64,000 bases of DNA from Pseudomonadota bacterium (GTDB lineage: Bacteria > Pseudomonadota > Gammaproteobacteria > Legionellales > Legionellaceae): contig JAGVJN010000044.1 in NCBI GenBank assembly GCA_020051095.1, positions 1-64,000 on the forward strand, given 5' to 3'. Below are positions 25,847 to 35,632 of the stretch, piece by piece. The translations under genes were made by a program, and so were the position numbers. The notes under the pieces were generated by a model. That model was not told the origin of the DNA. It saw only the letters and a list, made by a program, of their open reading frames with translations, and ran no database searches. Position 1 is the first letter of the stretch, and each line of letters starts with the position of its first letter.

Positions 25847-26968
25847 ATGAGCGACGAAAAACAAGAAAAAGAAAAGGATAAAGACGTTCTTTCGCAAGAA
25901 GAAATTGATGCGCTATTGCATTCTGTGGGGCCAGATGACGAGACGAATGAAGAACAAGGAGATAATTCTACCAGTTCGGAACCTGAGCCCCTAGTCACAA
26001 GTAGCAAAGACACTTCTTCTGACGATAGCTCTCAAAAACCCGCGAAGGAAGAAAGCCAGAGTGAGCTGGCTGCCATCCAACGCAAACGTCAAGAAGATGT
26101 TATTCGAGTCGTCAACTTTGCCAACCAAGAAAGAAGTGTACGAGGCGAGCTGCCAGTTCTTGATAAAATCTATGACAGGGCTGTTCGATACTTTAATACT
26201 GATATCTACCAACTCATGGCTAAAGAACTACAAGTTGAGCAGGAGCCGCTTCAATTTATTAAACATCGCGAATACTTATCCTCTTTACCAAACCCAACCT
26301 ATTTAGCAGTGCATCTTATTAAGCCATTAAAAGGGAAGGCTATATTTTGTTTCGATAAGGTGTTTATCTATGATTTAGTGGATTATTATTTCGGTGGGAA
26401 TACCCATTTTCAATCGGATAAAAACCGTAATGATTTTACTGCAACAGAAATGCGGGTGATGGATATTGTTCTTGAAAAGTTACAAAAAAACATCGAACAA
26501 GCGTGGGCACCGATCGTTCAACTCAAAGTCGTAAAAGCTGCCGATGAAACCAACCCTCAGTTACTGCACATTGCTGAACCGAACGAAGTGCTATTAGTCA
26601 GTAAATTTAATGTGACGTTTGGTGAGGAGAAAGGCTTTTTCTCGTTTGTTGTCCCTTATTTAATGGTAGAGCCCCTTAAACAACAGTTAGAATTAGGTGC
26701 CGCAAGGCCTGATGATGAAATTGACCCCAACTGGATTAATTCGTTAAAAGAAGAATTGATGGATGTTAACTTACCGGTAGGAGCCCATATTGCAAGGTCC
26801 AAAAGCACGTTGCGACGCGTTTTAAAGTGGCAGGAAGGTGATTTTGTTCCCCTAGAGAAGCGAGATAGGCTAACGCTTGATATTGAAAATATCCCTTGTT
26901 TTGAAGCTGAAATGGGTGTGGTTGATGATAAAAGGGCTGTTAAAATTGTAAAAAAAATAACCTATTAG
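25847..26968 (+). CDS. fliM: Flagellar motor switch protein FliM
   Basis: A 373-aa C-ring protein that sets rotation direction and torque. The N-terminus keeps LSQEEIDALLH (about 15-25), the CheY-P docking motif, then comes an unusually long acidic, Ser/Glu/Lys-rich linker (about 26-80), then the middle domain with YYFGG and the C-terminal FliN-like domain. The protein is longer than the usual 320-340 aa because of that linker. It is first gene of the operon after the sigma-54 promoter; fliN follows 10 nt after its stop. Confidence 0.94.
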   Translation: MSDEKQEKEKDKDVLSQEEIDALLHSVGPDDETNEEQGDNSTSSEPEPLVTSSKDTSSDDSSQKPAKEESQSELAAIQRKRQEDVIRVVNFANQERSVRGELPVLDKIYDRAVRYFNTDIYQLMAKELQVEQEPLQFIKHREYLSSLPNPTYLAVHLIKPLKGKAIFCFDKVFIYDLVDYYFGGNTHFQSDKNRNDFTATEMRVMDIVLEKLQKNIEQAWAPIVQLKVVKAADETNPQLLHIAEPNEVLLVSKFNVTFGEEKGFFSFVVPYLMVEPLKQQLELGAARPDDEIDPNWINSLKEELMDVNLPVGAHIARSKSTLRRVLKWQEGDFVPLEKRDRLTLDIENIPCFEAEMGVVDDKRAVKIVKKITY

Positions 26969-26978
26969 GAGAGTGATC

Positions 26979-27305
26979 ATGTCTGATAATGAACCAGTAG
27001 AACAAACAGCTAAAAAAGAAACTGGTGAGAATCTTGCAGGTGATGCAGAAAAGATGGAAATGATTCTTGATATTCCTGTGGCAATAACAGTAGAGATAGG
27101 TCGAACCAGGATGACAATTCGTAATCTATTGCAGCTCAACCAAGGTGGGATTGTTGCATTAGATAGGTTGGCAGGCGAACCTTTAGATGTTTTAGTAAAT
27201 GGAACATTGGTTGCCCATGGAGAGGTTGTTGTGGTCAATGATAAGTTTGGCGTACGCTTAACGGATATTGTTAGTAAGTCTGAGCGAATTAAGCGGCTAC
27301 AATAA
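26979..27305 (+). CDS. fliN: Flagellar motor switch protein FliN
   Basis: A 108-aa C-ring subunit that completes the switch with FliM and FliG. Residues 30-105 are the conserved SpoA domain: ILDIPVAITVEIGRTRM, IRNLLQLNQGGIVALDR, EPLDVLVNGTLVAHGEVVVV and GVRLTDIV. AGGAGAG before the ATG at 26979 fixes the start. Its stop overlaps the fliO start by one base. Confidence 0.95.
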   Translation: MSDNEPVEQTAKKETGENLAGDAEKMEMILDIPVAITVEIGRTRMTIRNLLQLNQGGIVALDRLAGEPLDVLVNGTLVAHGEVVVVNDKFGVRLTDIVSKSERIKRLQ

Positions 27306-27709
27306 TGAAAAAAATCATCTTAATACTAGTATTTATTCCTACTCTCACCTTTGCAGCCAAAGCCCCCGACGTGGGTGGCCATGTTAGCGGTGCAGAGTGG
27401 CTGCGCATGATGATTGGGTTGGGATTTGTGATTGTTGTTATTTTCCTGTTAAGCTGGATATTGAAAAGAGTTCAAACAGCTGGGTTTGCCAGCAATTCCA
27501 CGATTAAATTATTAACCGGCCTATCTTTAGGCGGCAGGGAAAAGCTTATGATGGTTGAAGTGAATGGTCGTTTTCTACTACTAGGTGTTGCTCAAGGAAG
27601 TGTTTCACTGGTCTATGATTTTGGGACAGAAAAGCCTGAATCATTAGAGCGCTCCCAAAAGTCCTCATTCGCAAATATCTTTAATGCTGCGAAGGGAGGC
27701 AAATCATGA
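27305..27709 (+). CDS. fliO: Flagellar biosynthesis protein FliO
   Basis: A 134-aa membrane protein that helps assemble the FliP ring of the flagellar export gate. It has a signal-like N-terminus (about 1-18), a short periplasmic stretch, one strong helix (about 38-57) and a basic cytoplasmic domain with LLTGLSLGGREKLMMVEVNGRFLLLGV, which is the FliO signature. It overlaps both neighbours (ATGA with fliP). Confidence 0.92.
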   Translation: MKKIILILVFIPTLTFAAKAPDVGGHVSGAEWLRMMIGLGFVIVVIFLLSWILKRVQTAGFASNSTIKLLTGLSLGGREKLMMVEVNGRFLLLGVAQGSVSLVYDFGTEKPESLERSQKSSFANIFNAAKGGKS

Positions 27710-28452
27710 GACGATTGTTTGTTTTAATATGTTTGGCGTTTATGTTGGTACCTTCAGTTGCCAGCGCAGCACAATTAACATTGCCAGCCCTAACTGTCAA
27801 CAATATGCCCTCCGGTGGTCAAACCTATAGCATCAATTTGCAAATTATCGCTTTCATGACACTGTTAAGTGTTTTACCTGGGTTGTTGCTCGCTTTAACC
27901 TCTTTTACTCGAATTATGATCGTACTGTCAATTCTTCGACAGGCGATAGGGATGGCTCAAACACCAACCAATCAAATTTTAATTGGCCTTTCTTTGTTTC
28001 TTACTTTTTTTGTCATGTCACCGGTGCTAACAGAAGTCAATAATACAGCCATACAACCCTATATCCAGGACAAAGTTAACTTTTCTGATGCAATGAACAA
28101 CGCTCAGAAGCCTTTTAGACAATTTATGTTAAATCAAACGAGGAAAAACGACCTAGCGCTTTTTGAACGCTTTAATAAAACCTCCTATAAAAGCCTAGAT
28201 GACATACCCATCACATTGATAATACCTGCCTTTATTACCAGTGAATTGAAAACAGCTTTTGAAATAGGCTTTATTTTATTTCTGCCTTTTTTGGTCATTG
28301 ATTTAATCGTTGCCAGTGTTCTTGTTGCCATGGGTATGATGATGTTGTCTCCGCTGATTATTTCGCTACCTTTTAAAATCATGTTGTTTGTCATGGTTGA
28401 TGGGTGGACATTAGTCCTTGGTTCATTAGCATCAAGTTTTGCCATGAGCTAA
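27706..28452 (+). CDS. fliP: Flagellar export gate protein FliP
   Basis: A 248-aa core subunit of the type III export gate. A cleavable signal peptide (cut near ASA-AQ, residue 22) is followed by four helices, with LLSVLPGLLLALTSFTRIMIVLS and the C-terminal MGMMMLSPLIISLPFK highly characteristic. Five FliP copies form the gate with FliQ and FliR. The start overlaps fliO by 4 nt. Confidence 0.95.
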   Translation: MRRLFVLICLAFMLVPSVASAAQLTLPALTVNNMPSGGQTYSINLQIIAFMTLLSVLPGLLLALTSFTRIMIVLSILRQAIGMAQTPTNQILIGLSLFLTFFVMSPVLTEVNNTAIQPYIQDKVNFSDAMNNAQKPFRQFMLNQTRKNDLALFERFNKTSYKSLDDIPITLIIPAFITSELKTAFEIGFILFLPFLVIDLIVASVLVAMGMMMLSPLIISLPFKIMLFVMVDGWTLVLGSLASSFAMS

Positions 28453-28468
28453 CTATAAGGAGATTGCA

Positions 28469-28738
28469 ATGACACCATCAACTGTTGTTTCTCTGTTTAG
28501 TGAAAGTGTTTATGTCATTATTTTAATGTTAGCGGTATTAGTATTGCCTGGCTTAATTGTTGGTTTGCTGGTGGCAATGTTTCAAGCAGCAACCCAAATT
28601 AATGAAATGAGCTTAAGTTTCATCCCAAAATTACTAGTAACCTTTTTAACACTCATTTTCGCAGGGCCATGGTTATTAAAAACGATGGTTAATTATACGG
28701 ACTCTTTAATCAATAGTATTCCTTATTTAATAGGTTAA
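28469..28738 (+). CDS. fliQ: Flagellar export gate protein FliQ
   Basis: An 89-aa protein with two transmembrane helices (about 14-40 and 52-75) and the family pattern ATQINEMSLSFIPKL. FliQ packs around the FliP-FliR complex. It follows fliP by 16 nt with an AAGGAG ribosome-binding site and precedes fliR by one base. Confidence 0.94.
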   Translation: MTPSTVVSLFSESVYVIILMLAVLVLPGLIVGLLVAMFQAATQINEMSLSFIPKLLVTFLTLIFAGPWLLKTMVNYTDSLINSIPYLIG

Positions 28739-28739
28739 G

Positions 28740-29510
28740 ATGACAATCGACTACCCTTTATTCATTCAATACTATAGCCAATTAATATGGCCTCTGGCTC
28801 GAATAAGCGGCCTATTTTTGTCGATACCGTTAATTTCATCTTCCATGGTACCAGGAAGAGTTCGAGCAATATTTGCATTAACGATCGCATTTGTTTGTGC
28901 GCCCTTGATTTCGCCATCGATGAGCTTTTTAAATTTCAATGGGACGTATATTTTAATTGCTATCCAAGAATTGTTGTTGGGTGTTGCGATGGGATTTGCA
29001 TTACAGATTGTCTTTCAAGTCTTTATTTTGGCGGGTCAAATTGTTGCGCTACAGGCTGGATTAGGCTTTGCAACGATGATCGATCCCACGAGTCGTGCCA
29101 GTGTTCCTTTGTTGGGGCAATTATACTTATTTATTGTATCGTTAATATTTCTGGCATTAAACGGGCATATTGCCGTAATTGGTGCTTTAATGGATAGCTT
29201 TCAGCAATTACCTTTAGGTCACAACGTTTGGCATTTTGATTCGATATTAGCATTGATAAAAATGTCTGGCTGGATGTTTAAACAAGGAGTATTAGTAGCC
29301 TTGCCAGCGATATTATCGATGTTAATTGTTAGCTTAACGTTTGGAATAATGACCAAAGTAGCACCACAATTAAATATTTTTTCCATCGGCTTTCCTATCA
29401 CGCTATTAATGGGAATTATTATTATTCGGTTTGGATTGCCGGGGTTGAGCCAACAAATTGAGCAGTCGTTAGAAATAGGGATGAACACAATCTATGGGAT
29501 GTTTCAATAA
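28740..29510 (+). CDS. fliR: Flagellar export gate protein FliR
   Basis: A 256-aa, six-helix protein, the single-copy member of the export gate. RISGLFLSIPLISSSMVPGRVR at the start and the loop GLGFATMIDPTSRASVPLLGQ are typical. Translation is coupled to flhB by a one-base stop/start overlap (TAATG). Confidence 0.94.
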   Translation: MTIDYPLFIQYYSQLIWPLARISGLFLSIPLISSSMVPGRVRAIFALTIAFVCAPLISPSMSFLNFNGTYILIAIQELLLGVAMGFALQIVFQVFILAGQIVALQAGLGFATMIDPTSRASVPLLGQLYLFIVSLIFLALNGHIAVIGALMDSFQQLPLGHNVWHFDSILALIKMSGWMFKQGVLVALPAILSMLIVSLTFGIMTKVAPQLNIFSIGFPITLLMGIIIIRFGLPGLSQQIEQSLEIGMNTIYGMFQ

Positions 29511-30655
29511 TGGCTGAAGAAGATCTATCACAAGAAAAAACCGAACAGCCCTCTCCCAAGCGCCTAAAAGAGGCGCGAGAGAAAGGGCAGGTGGCTCGTT
29601 CAAAAGATTTCAATGCTTTAATTATCCTGACATTTGCTGGTATCGGCTTTTGGGTCAGCTCTGACTATCTTGGCAGTCAGTTAGAAAGTATGATGAGACA
29701 AGCCTTTTCATTTGTCCCTGATGACATTAAAACCCCCTATCATACGATTAACTTATTATCCTCCGTTGTAAAAACTGGGTTAATTGCAGTTTTACCGATA
29801 TTGATTGTCATTTTCATATTATCACTCATCGCACCTATTATGATGGGTGGCTGGGTTTTTAGTACGGAATCACTTAAGCCACAAGCTTCTCGCATGAATC
29901 CTATTAAAGGATTTAAGCGAATGATCTCACTCAAAGGTTTCATGGAATTAGCCAAAGCATTGGCAAAATTTGTAATTATCGCGACAGTTGCAATTTTGGT
30001 TTTAAACTATCAATTGGCTGAGTTTATGGCTCTAGCGGGTATGTCAATTGAATCAGCTATTTCAAAAGGCCTAATCACTGTCCTTCAATCGTTCATTATG
30101 ATAGCTAGCAGCATCATTATTATTGCAGCCATTGATGTTCCGTTTCAGATATATGAACATCAAAAGCAATTAAAAATGACCAAACAAGAAATGAAGGATG
30201 AGTTTAAGGAAACAGAAGGAAAGCCAGAGGTTAAAGCGCAAATACGCCGTACTCAACAAGCCATTGCCCAACGAAGAATGATGAGCGAAGTACCGAAAGC
30301 GACGGTGGTACTCACAAACCCAACCCATTATGCGATTGCGATTCGATATGATCAAGAGGGGGATAGAGCCCCTTACATCGTGGCTAAAGGTAAAGACATG
30401 ATGGCCTTACAAATTGGAAAAATTGCCAAAGAACATGAAGTCCCCCTTCTAAGAATTCCAAACTTAGCAAGAGCTATCTATTTTTCAACGGATATCGATG
30501 AAGAGATTCCGCATGGGCTATATATGGCTGTGGCACAGGTTCTTGCATATATTTTACAAGTGGGTAAAGAGGTGAAGGAAGATGAAATTCCTGATAGATT
30601 AAAGGACCTACCCATACCCGATCATCTCAAACAAGATGCCAAGGAGGCTGACTAA
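29510..30655 (+). CDS. flhB: Flagellar export switch protein FlhB
   Basis: A 381-aa protein with the opening EKTEQPSPKRLKEAREKGQVARS, four membrane helices and a cytoplasmic domain with the autocleavage site NPTH (TNPTHYAIAIRY), where cleavage between Asn and Pro switches export from rod/hook to filament substrates. Overlaps of one base with fliR and with flhA show tight coupling. Confidence 0.95.
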   Translation: MAEEDLSQEKTEQPSPKRLKEAREKGQVARSKDFNALIILTFAGIGFWVSSDYLGSQLESMMRQAFSFVPDDIKTPYHTINLLSSVVKTGLIAVLPILIVIFILSLIAPIMMGGWVFSTESLKPQASRMNPIKGFKRMISLKGFMELAKALAKFVIIATVAILVLNYQLAEFMALAGMSIESAISKGLITVLQSFIMIASSIIIIAAIDVPFQIYEHQKQLKMTKQEMKDEFKETEGKPEVKAQIRRTQQAIAQRRMMSEVPKATVVLTNPTHYAIAIRYDQEGDRAPYIVAKGKDMMALQIGKIAKEHEVPLLRIPNLARAIYFSTDIDEEIPHGLYMAVAQVLAYILQVGKEVKEDEIPDRLKDLPIPDHLKQDAKEAD

Positions 30656-32736
30656 TGGATGCGGCTATTAATACCCTTCGTCAGTGGGTTCAACATGGAC
30701 TAGGCACGCCAATTATGCTGGTGATCATGCTGAGTATGATGATCTTGCCTCTGCCCCCATTCTTACTCGATATATTTTTTACATTCAACATTGCTTTCTC
30801 AATGATTGTCTTGTTGGCAGTTGTCTATAGTGAACGACCGCTTGAATTTGCTGTTTTTCCAACGGTGATATTATTAGCAACCTTGTTAAGACTGGCCCTG
30901 AATGTGGCTTCAACACGGGTTGTTTTGCTGAACGGTCATACTGGTACTGACGCGGCTGGTCAAGTCATTAAATCATTTGGTGAGGTCGTCATTGGCGGAA
31001 ACTACACGGTTGGTTTGGTTGTATTTTTGATTTTAATGGTCATCAATTTTGTGGTCGTCACCAAAGGTGCCGGTCGGGTGTCGGAAGTCAGTGCACGCTT
31101 TACTTTGGATTCCCTCCCTGGAAAGCAAATGGCAATTGATGCGGATCTAAACGCTGGAATTATAAACCAAGAGCAAGCACTATCTCGCCGAGAAGAAGTC
31201 TCTAGGGAAGCCGATTTTTACGGGTCGATGGATGGTGCTAGCAAGTTTGTTCGCGGCGATGCGATTGCGGGAATTATCATTTTAGTCATCAATATCGTTG
31301 GTGGGTTAATTATTGGCGTTGTCCAACATAATTTATCCTTTGCCGAAGCAAGTCATAACTACATTTTATTGACGATCGGTGACGGATTAGTGGCGCAAGT
31401 GCCTTCCTTAATATTATCGACTGCCGCTGCGATTATGGTAACACGAGTGTCCGGGGCACAAAATATGGGGCAGGCTGTTATCCACCAAGTATTTGGTCGA
31501 TCACGGTCATTGATGATTGCTGCGGCAATTTTAGGTGCGATTGGTATGATTCCCGGTATGCCACACGTTGCCTTTTTGACGCTTGCCATCGGAATCGGTG
31601 TTATTTCTTGGTATATGTACCAAAATGAGCAACTGCGAACTAAACAAAGTGCGGAGGGAGAAGATGTTGAAAAACCCACCAAAGAAACAATGAAATCAAA
31701 AGATCTTTCTTGGGAAGATGTCAGCCAAGTCGATACGATTGGTTTAGAAGTAGGCTATCGGTTGATTCCACTTGTCGACCAATCGCAAAATGGTCCTTTA
31801 CTGGCAAGAATTAAAGGGGTGAGAAAAAAGCTATCCCAAGAGCTTGGTTTTCTAGTTCCAACTGTTCATATACGGGATAATTTGGATTTACAGCCCTCCC
31901 ATTATCGTATCTCGCTTGCCGGCGTTGTGATGGCTGAGGTGCAAGTATTTCCGGAAAAATGGCTCGCCATAAATCCTGGACAGACTTTTGGCGAATTGAA
32001 TGGTATAGAAACAAAAGATCCGTCATTTGGTCTTGAAGCTGTTTGGATTGATGAATCTCAGAAAGAAGACGCAAGTGCTTATGGGTATACGGTCGTTGAT
32101 GCCTCAACTGTCATCGCAACCCATATCAGTCAAATATTGAAAGATAACGCAGCCAAGTTAATCGGTTATGAGGAAACACAGCAATTACTCGATAAAGTTT
32201 CGAACTATTCGCCAAAATTAATTAAAGAGCTTGTGCCTGATAATTTATCCTTAGGGGCTGTCAATAAAGTATTACAAGGGTTGCTCAACGAAAAAATACC
32301 TATCAATGATTTACGAACGATTTTTGAAACGTTAGCAGAGGCCGGTCATCATAATAAAGAAAGCGATTATTTAATTAGCCAAGTAAGAATTGCGTTATCA
32401 CCGTTGATAACACAAAGAATTTGTGGGTTTGAAGATGAAATGCCAATTTTAACGTTAAAACCAGAATTGGAACAAATATTGCATAACTCATTACAAGGTA
32501 CAACGGGTCAGTCTGCAGGCTTTGAGCCAGGCCTTGCAGACCATATCCAGCAATCGGTTTCTAATTTTGCCAATCAACAACTGGCAAAAGGGGAACCGAC
32601 GGTACTGGTGGTGCAACCGGGATTACGCTCTTTCTTATCGAAGTTTGTGTTAAGCGTCGCACCCAACATACATGTCTTATCCTATCAGGAGATACCTGAT
32701 AATAAACAAGTACGCATTATAGGTACAATTGGCTAA
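30655..32736 (+). CDS. flhA: Flagellar export channel protein FlhA
   Basis: A 693-aa protein, the largest export-gate subunit. The N-terminal half has eight helices with the conserved cytoplasmic loop GRVSEVSARFTLDSLPGKQM and DADLNAG. The C-terminal half (about 340-693) is the cytosolic substrate- and chaperone-docking ring, including TVHIRDNLDLQP and the terminal SYQEIPDNKQV. Nonamers of FlhA use the proton motive force for export. The next gene, flhF, starts 12 nt downstream. Confidence 0.96.
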   Translation: MDAAINTLRQWVQHGLGTPIMLVIMLSMMILPLPPFLLDIFFTFNIAFSMIVLLAVVYSERPLEFAVFPTVILLATLLRLALNVASTRVVLLNGHTGTDAAGQVIKSFGEVVIGGNYTVGLVVFLILMVINFVVVTKGAGRVSEVSARFTLDSLPGKQMAIDADLNAGIINQEQALSRREEVSREADFYGSMDGASKFVRGDAIAGIIILVINIVGGLIIGVVQHNLSFAEASHNYILLTIGDGLVAQVPSLILSTAAAIMVTRVSGAQNMGQAVIHQVFGRSRSLMIAAAILGAIGMIPGMPHVAFLTLAIGIGVISWYMYQNEQLRTKQSAEGEDVEKPTKETMKSKDLSWEDVSQVDTIGLEVGYRLIPLVDQSQNGPLLARIKGVRKKLSQELGFLVPTVHIRDNLDLQPSHYRISLAGVVMAEVQVFPEKWLAINPGQTFGELNGIETKDPSFGLEAVWIDESQKEDASAYGYTVVDASTVIATHISQILKDNAAKLIGYEETQQLLDKVSNYSPKLIKELVPDNLSLGAVNKVLQGLLNEKIPINDLRTIFETLAEAGHHNKESDYLISQVRIALSPLITQRICGFEDEMPILTLKPELEQILHNSLQGTTGQSAGFEPGLADHIQQSVSNFANQQLAKGEPTVLVVQPGLRSFLSKFVLSVAPNIHVLSYQEIPDNKQVRIIGTIG

Positions 32737-32748
32737 CTGGGGTAGCTT

Positions 32749-33870
32749 ATGAAACTGAAACGGTTTACCGCGCCTGATACCAGGACGGCTATGCAACAAA
32801 TAAAACAAACGTTTGGACCGGATGCAGTGATATTATCGAGTAATACCGTGGCAAATGGTGTGGAGGTTGTCGCTGCCATTGATTTTGATGAGTCAGTGAT
32901 CACCCAACAAGCTGCCGTGGCAAGTGCAGCACCAGAGCCTGAAGCGCGGCAATCCTCGAGTGCCAAGCCTGCTACTTCATTAGATGATATGAGAGAAGAA
33001 ATCGTCACTTTGAGAAGTATGTTAGAGGCTCAGTTACGTGGCGGTGCCAATAACGACCCCCTTCGGACCGTTCTTATGCAACGCATGACATATTTAGGGA
33101 TGAGTTTTGAATCGGCCGCTAAATTAATTGAGACGATACCAACACATGTTACTCAGGCCCAGGCCTGGCAACAACTATTAAATACCATTAGTAAATGTAT
33201 CACGATTAAAGATGGTCACCGCATAGAAGAGGGCGGTATTTATGCCTTTGTTGGCCCAACAGGTGTTGGAAAAACAACCACGTTAGCGAAAATAGCTGCG
33301 CGATTTGTGTTGCGTTATGGTGCTGAGAATTTAGGACTAATTTCCATGGATACTTATCGCATCGCTGCGCAAGAACAATTGGTTGTTTATGGTAAAATAT
33401 TTGGCGTCGATGTGTACAAAGCCGAAGACCAAACCGCATTGACAAGGGTTATAAAACAACTTTCTGGTAAAAAATTAATTCTCATAGACACCGCGGGCAT
33501 GAATCCCTCGGATGAACGGATGCATGTGCAAATGGATGCGTTGAATATTCATCATCATTCCATTGCGACCGTCATAACACTTCCCGCTACTAGCCATTAT
33601 CAAGTCATTATTGACGCAATTCGAAAATATCAAACGCAAAACATTGATCAGTGCGTCATTACCAAATTAGATGAATGTAAAGCAATCGGTGGGATATTAT
33701 CCGCTTTGATAGAAACGGGAATGCCTGTCAGTTATTTAACACATGGTCAACGGGTTCCTGAGGATATTAAGCTGGCAACTCGATATCAATTAATTGAGCA
33801 GTTAGCTGAACAAGAAATTCACTTATTTCGTGATTCATTAAATGAAAGCACCACAGTGCAGGATGCATAA
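32749..33870 (+). CDS. flhF: Flagellar placement GTPase FlhF (SRP-type)
   Basis: A 373-aa SRP-family GTPase. FlhF sets the polar site and number of flagella. The N-terminal basic/variable domain (about 1-110) carries LKRFTAPDTRTAMQQIK. The NG domain follows with the P-loop GPTGVGKTTTLAK, DTYRIAAQEQ, the G3 motif DTAGMN and the G4 motif TKLDE. Paired with flhG this suggests a polar flagellum. Confidence 0.95.
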   Translation: MKLKRFTAPDTRTAMQQIKQTFGPDAVILSSNTVANGVEVVAAIDFDESVITQQAAVASAAPEPEARQSSSAKPATSLDDMREEIVTLRSMLEAQLRGGANNDPLRTVLMQRMTYLGMSFESAAKLIETIPTHVTQAQAWQQLLNTISKCITIKDGHRIEEGGIYAFVGPTGVGKTTTLAKIAARFVLRYGAENLGLISMDTYRIAAQEQLVVYGKIFGVDVYKAEDQTALTRVIKQLSGKKLILIDTAGMNPSDERMHVQMDALNIHHHSIATVITLPATSHYQVIIDAIRKYQTQNIDQCVITKLDECKAIGGILSALIETGMPVSYLTHGQRVPEDIKLATRYQLIEQLAEQEIHLFRDSLNESTTVQDA

Positions 33871-33880
33871 AGGGGATTTT

Positions 33881-34747
33881 ATGTCTAATTCGAATACAGA
33901 TGTTAAGGACCAAGCTTCTGGGTTAAGGAATATTTCCCGTAACAAACCGGTTAAGGTCATTGCTATCACTGCTGGAAAAGGGGGCGTTGGAAAAAGCAAT
34001 GTTTCCGTCAATTTAGCCGTTGCACTTGCTAAAAAGGGTAATAAAGTTTTATTGCTTGATGCGGATCTTGGTCTTGCCAATATCGATATCATGTTAGGAT
34101 TACATGCGCGCAATAATTTATCCCATGTTATGGAAGGGAAATGTGTCCTTAATGATATTATTCTAAAGGGGCCAGAAGGCATTCAAGTTGTGCCTGCTTC
34201 GTCTGGAACAGAATATATGACCCAATTGAGCCCGATGGAGCATGCAGGCATTATTGATGCCTTCAATGAAATCACGGATGACTTGGATTATATGATTATC
34301 GATACGGCAGCAGGTATTTCGGATACGGTGTTAAGTTTTACACGTTCTGCCCAGGAGCTTATTGTCGTGGTTTGCGACGAACCAACGTCTTTAACAGATG
34401 CCTACGCTTTAATTAAAGTTATGCGTAAGCGTTATGAATGGCAAAATTTCCATATATTGGCTAACATGGTTCGTAAGGAAAAAGATGGGCAGATTTTATT
34501 CAATAAATTATATCGGGTTGCCGATCAATTTTTAGATGTCAATATTGATTATCTTGGCGCGATACCCTTTGATGAACATATCCATGATGCCGTCAAGAAA
34601 CAACAACCTATTCTGCTTTCATATCCCGACTCTCCAGCCTCAAAAGCTTTATGTAAATTAAGTGATAATGTTACGAGTTGGTCATTTGCAGAATCATTAG
34701 CTGGCTCTACTTCTTTTTTTATTGAGAGGCTAATCTCAGAAGGATAA
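33881..34747 (+). CDS. flhG: Flagellar number ATPase FlhG (FleN/MinD-like)
   Basis: A 288-aa MinD/ParA-type ATPase. The deviant Walker A is AGKGGVGKSN (about 32-41), followed by LLLDADLGLANIDIMLG and DTAAGISDTV. FlhG/FleN limits flagellar number, acting with FlhF and, in Pseudomonas, by inhibiting FleQ. The start at 33881 has an AAGGGG ribosome-binding site; an earlier in-frame ATG at 33842 lies within flhF. The C-terminal membrane-targeting helix is present but short. Confidence 0.93.
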   Translation: MSNSNTDVKDQASGLRNISRNKPVKVIAITAGKGGVGKSNVSVNLAVALAKKGNKVLLLDADLGLANIDIMLGLHARNNLSHVMEGKCVLNDIILKGPEGIQVVPASSGTEYMTQLSPMEHAGIIDAFNEITDDLDYMIIDTAAGISDTVLSFTRSAQELIVVVCDEPTSLTDAYALIKVMRKRYEWQNFHILANMVRKEKDGQILFNKLYRVADQFLDVNIDYLGAIPFDEHIHDAVKKQQPILLSYPDSPASKALCKLSDNVTSWSFAESLAGSTSFFIERLISEG

Positions 34748-34919
34748 ATCTTCTGCTAAAATTGTAAGTATATCTTAATGAAAAATGCTGTGCGCTTTAG
34801 GTTAAGAGATGGATGGCTTGTTGTATTGCCTGTAGAGCCATCGTTTGAAAATACATCGGTGGGCGCTGTGTAACCTACAATGATAACGTTAAACAAGGAT
34901 TTGGTTAACAGGAGCATGA

Positions 34920-35630
34920 ATGGACGCGTTGACTGCCTACAAACAAGCAAATCAACCATGCACCCATGATCTGGTCATTCAACATGCACCCATGGTTAAA
35001 CGCATTGTATATCATATGCGAGCAAAATTACCCGATACAATTTCCCTGGATGATATGATACAAACAGGATTGGTCGGGCTATTAGAAGCCGCTAAGCAAT
35101 ATGATGCGACGAAAGGTGCATCGTTTGAGACATATGCCAATATCCGAATTCGTGGTCATATATTAGACGAGATAAGAAAAAATGACTGGGTGCCTCGATC
35201 AGTATATCGTAATGCTCGAAAGGTATCCCATGCGGTCAAGCAAGTAGAGCAACGTCTGGGTCGTGATGCTTCTGACACCGAAATTGCAGAAGAATTAAAT
35301 TTAACGTCTAATGAATATGCACACCTTCTCAAAGAGAGTACTTGTATTCAAGTCTTGCACTTTGATGATCTAGGCATTGATCAAGATTACGTTGGACAAG
35401 ACATCGATAGTGAGCAACCATTAACGACTGTCTTAAAAAATGATTTTAACGAAAAATTACTTGAAATCATTGATGGATTGCCCGAAAAAGAAAAACTTGT
35501 TTTGTCGTTATACTATGAACAAGAATTAAATTTAAAAGAAATTGGTAAGGTAATTAATGTGAGCGAGTCCCGTGTTTCACAGATTTTGTCGCAAGCGACC
35601 TTGCGAATTAGGGCTCGATTAGAAGGATAA
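34920..35630 (+). CDS. fliA: Flagellar sigma factor FliA (sigma-28)
   Basis: A 236-aa alternative sigma factor that transcribes late flagellar genes. Region 2 is LDDMIQTGLVGLLEAAKQYD..FETYANIRIRG, region 3 is DEIRKNDWVPRSVYRN, and region 4 is LPEKEKLVLSLYYEQELNLKEIG with SESRVSQI. It is separated from flhG by 172 bp, so a local promoter is possible, but none is clear. In Legionella FliA also influences virulence traits in the transmissive phase. An ATAAT overlap region links it to motA, 2 nt downstream. Confidence 0.96.
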   Translation: MDALTAYKQANQPCTHDLVIQHAPMVKRIVYHMRAKLPDTISLDDMIQTGLVGLLEAAKQYDATKGASFETYANIRIRGHILDEIRKNDWVPRSVYRNARKVSHAVKQVEQRLGRDASDTEIAEELNLTSNEYAHLLKESTCIQVLHFDDLGIDQDYVGQDIDSEQPLTTVLKNDFNEKLLEIIDGLPEKEKLVLSLYYEQELNLKEIGKVINVSESRVSQILSQATLRIRARLEG

Positions 35631-35632
35631 TT

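Noticed and set aside
34805-34840. Possible sigma-54 promoter before fliA (TGGCTTGTTGTATTGCC)
   Set aside because: The distance between the GG and GC elements is one base too long and the -24 box lacks AC, so it would not be functional.
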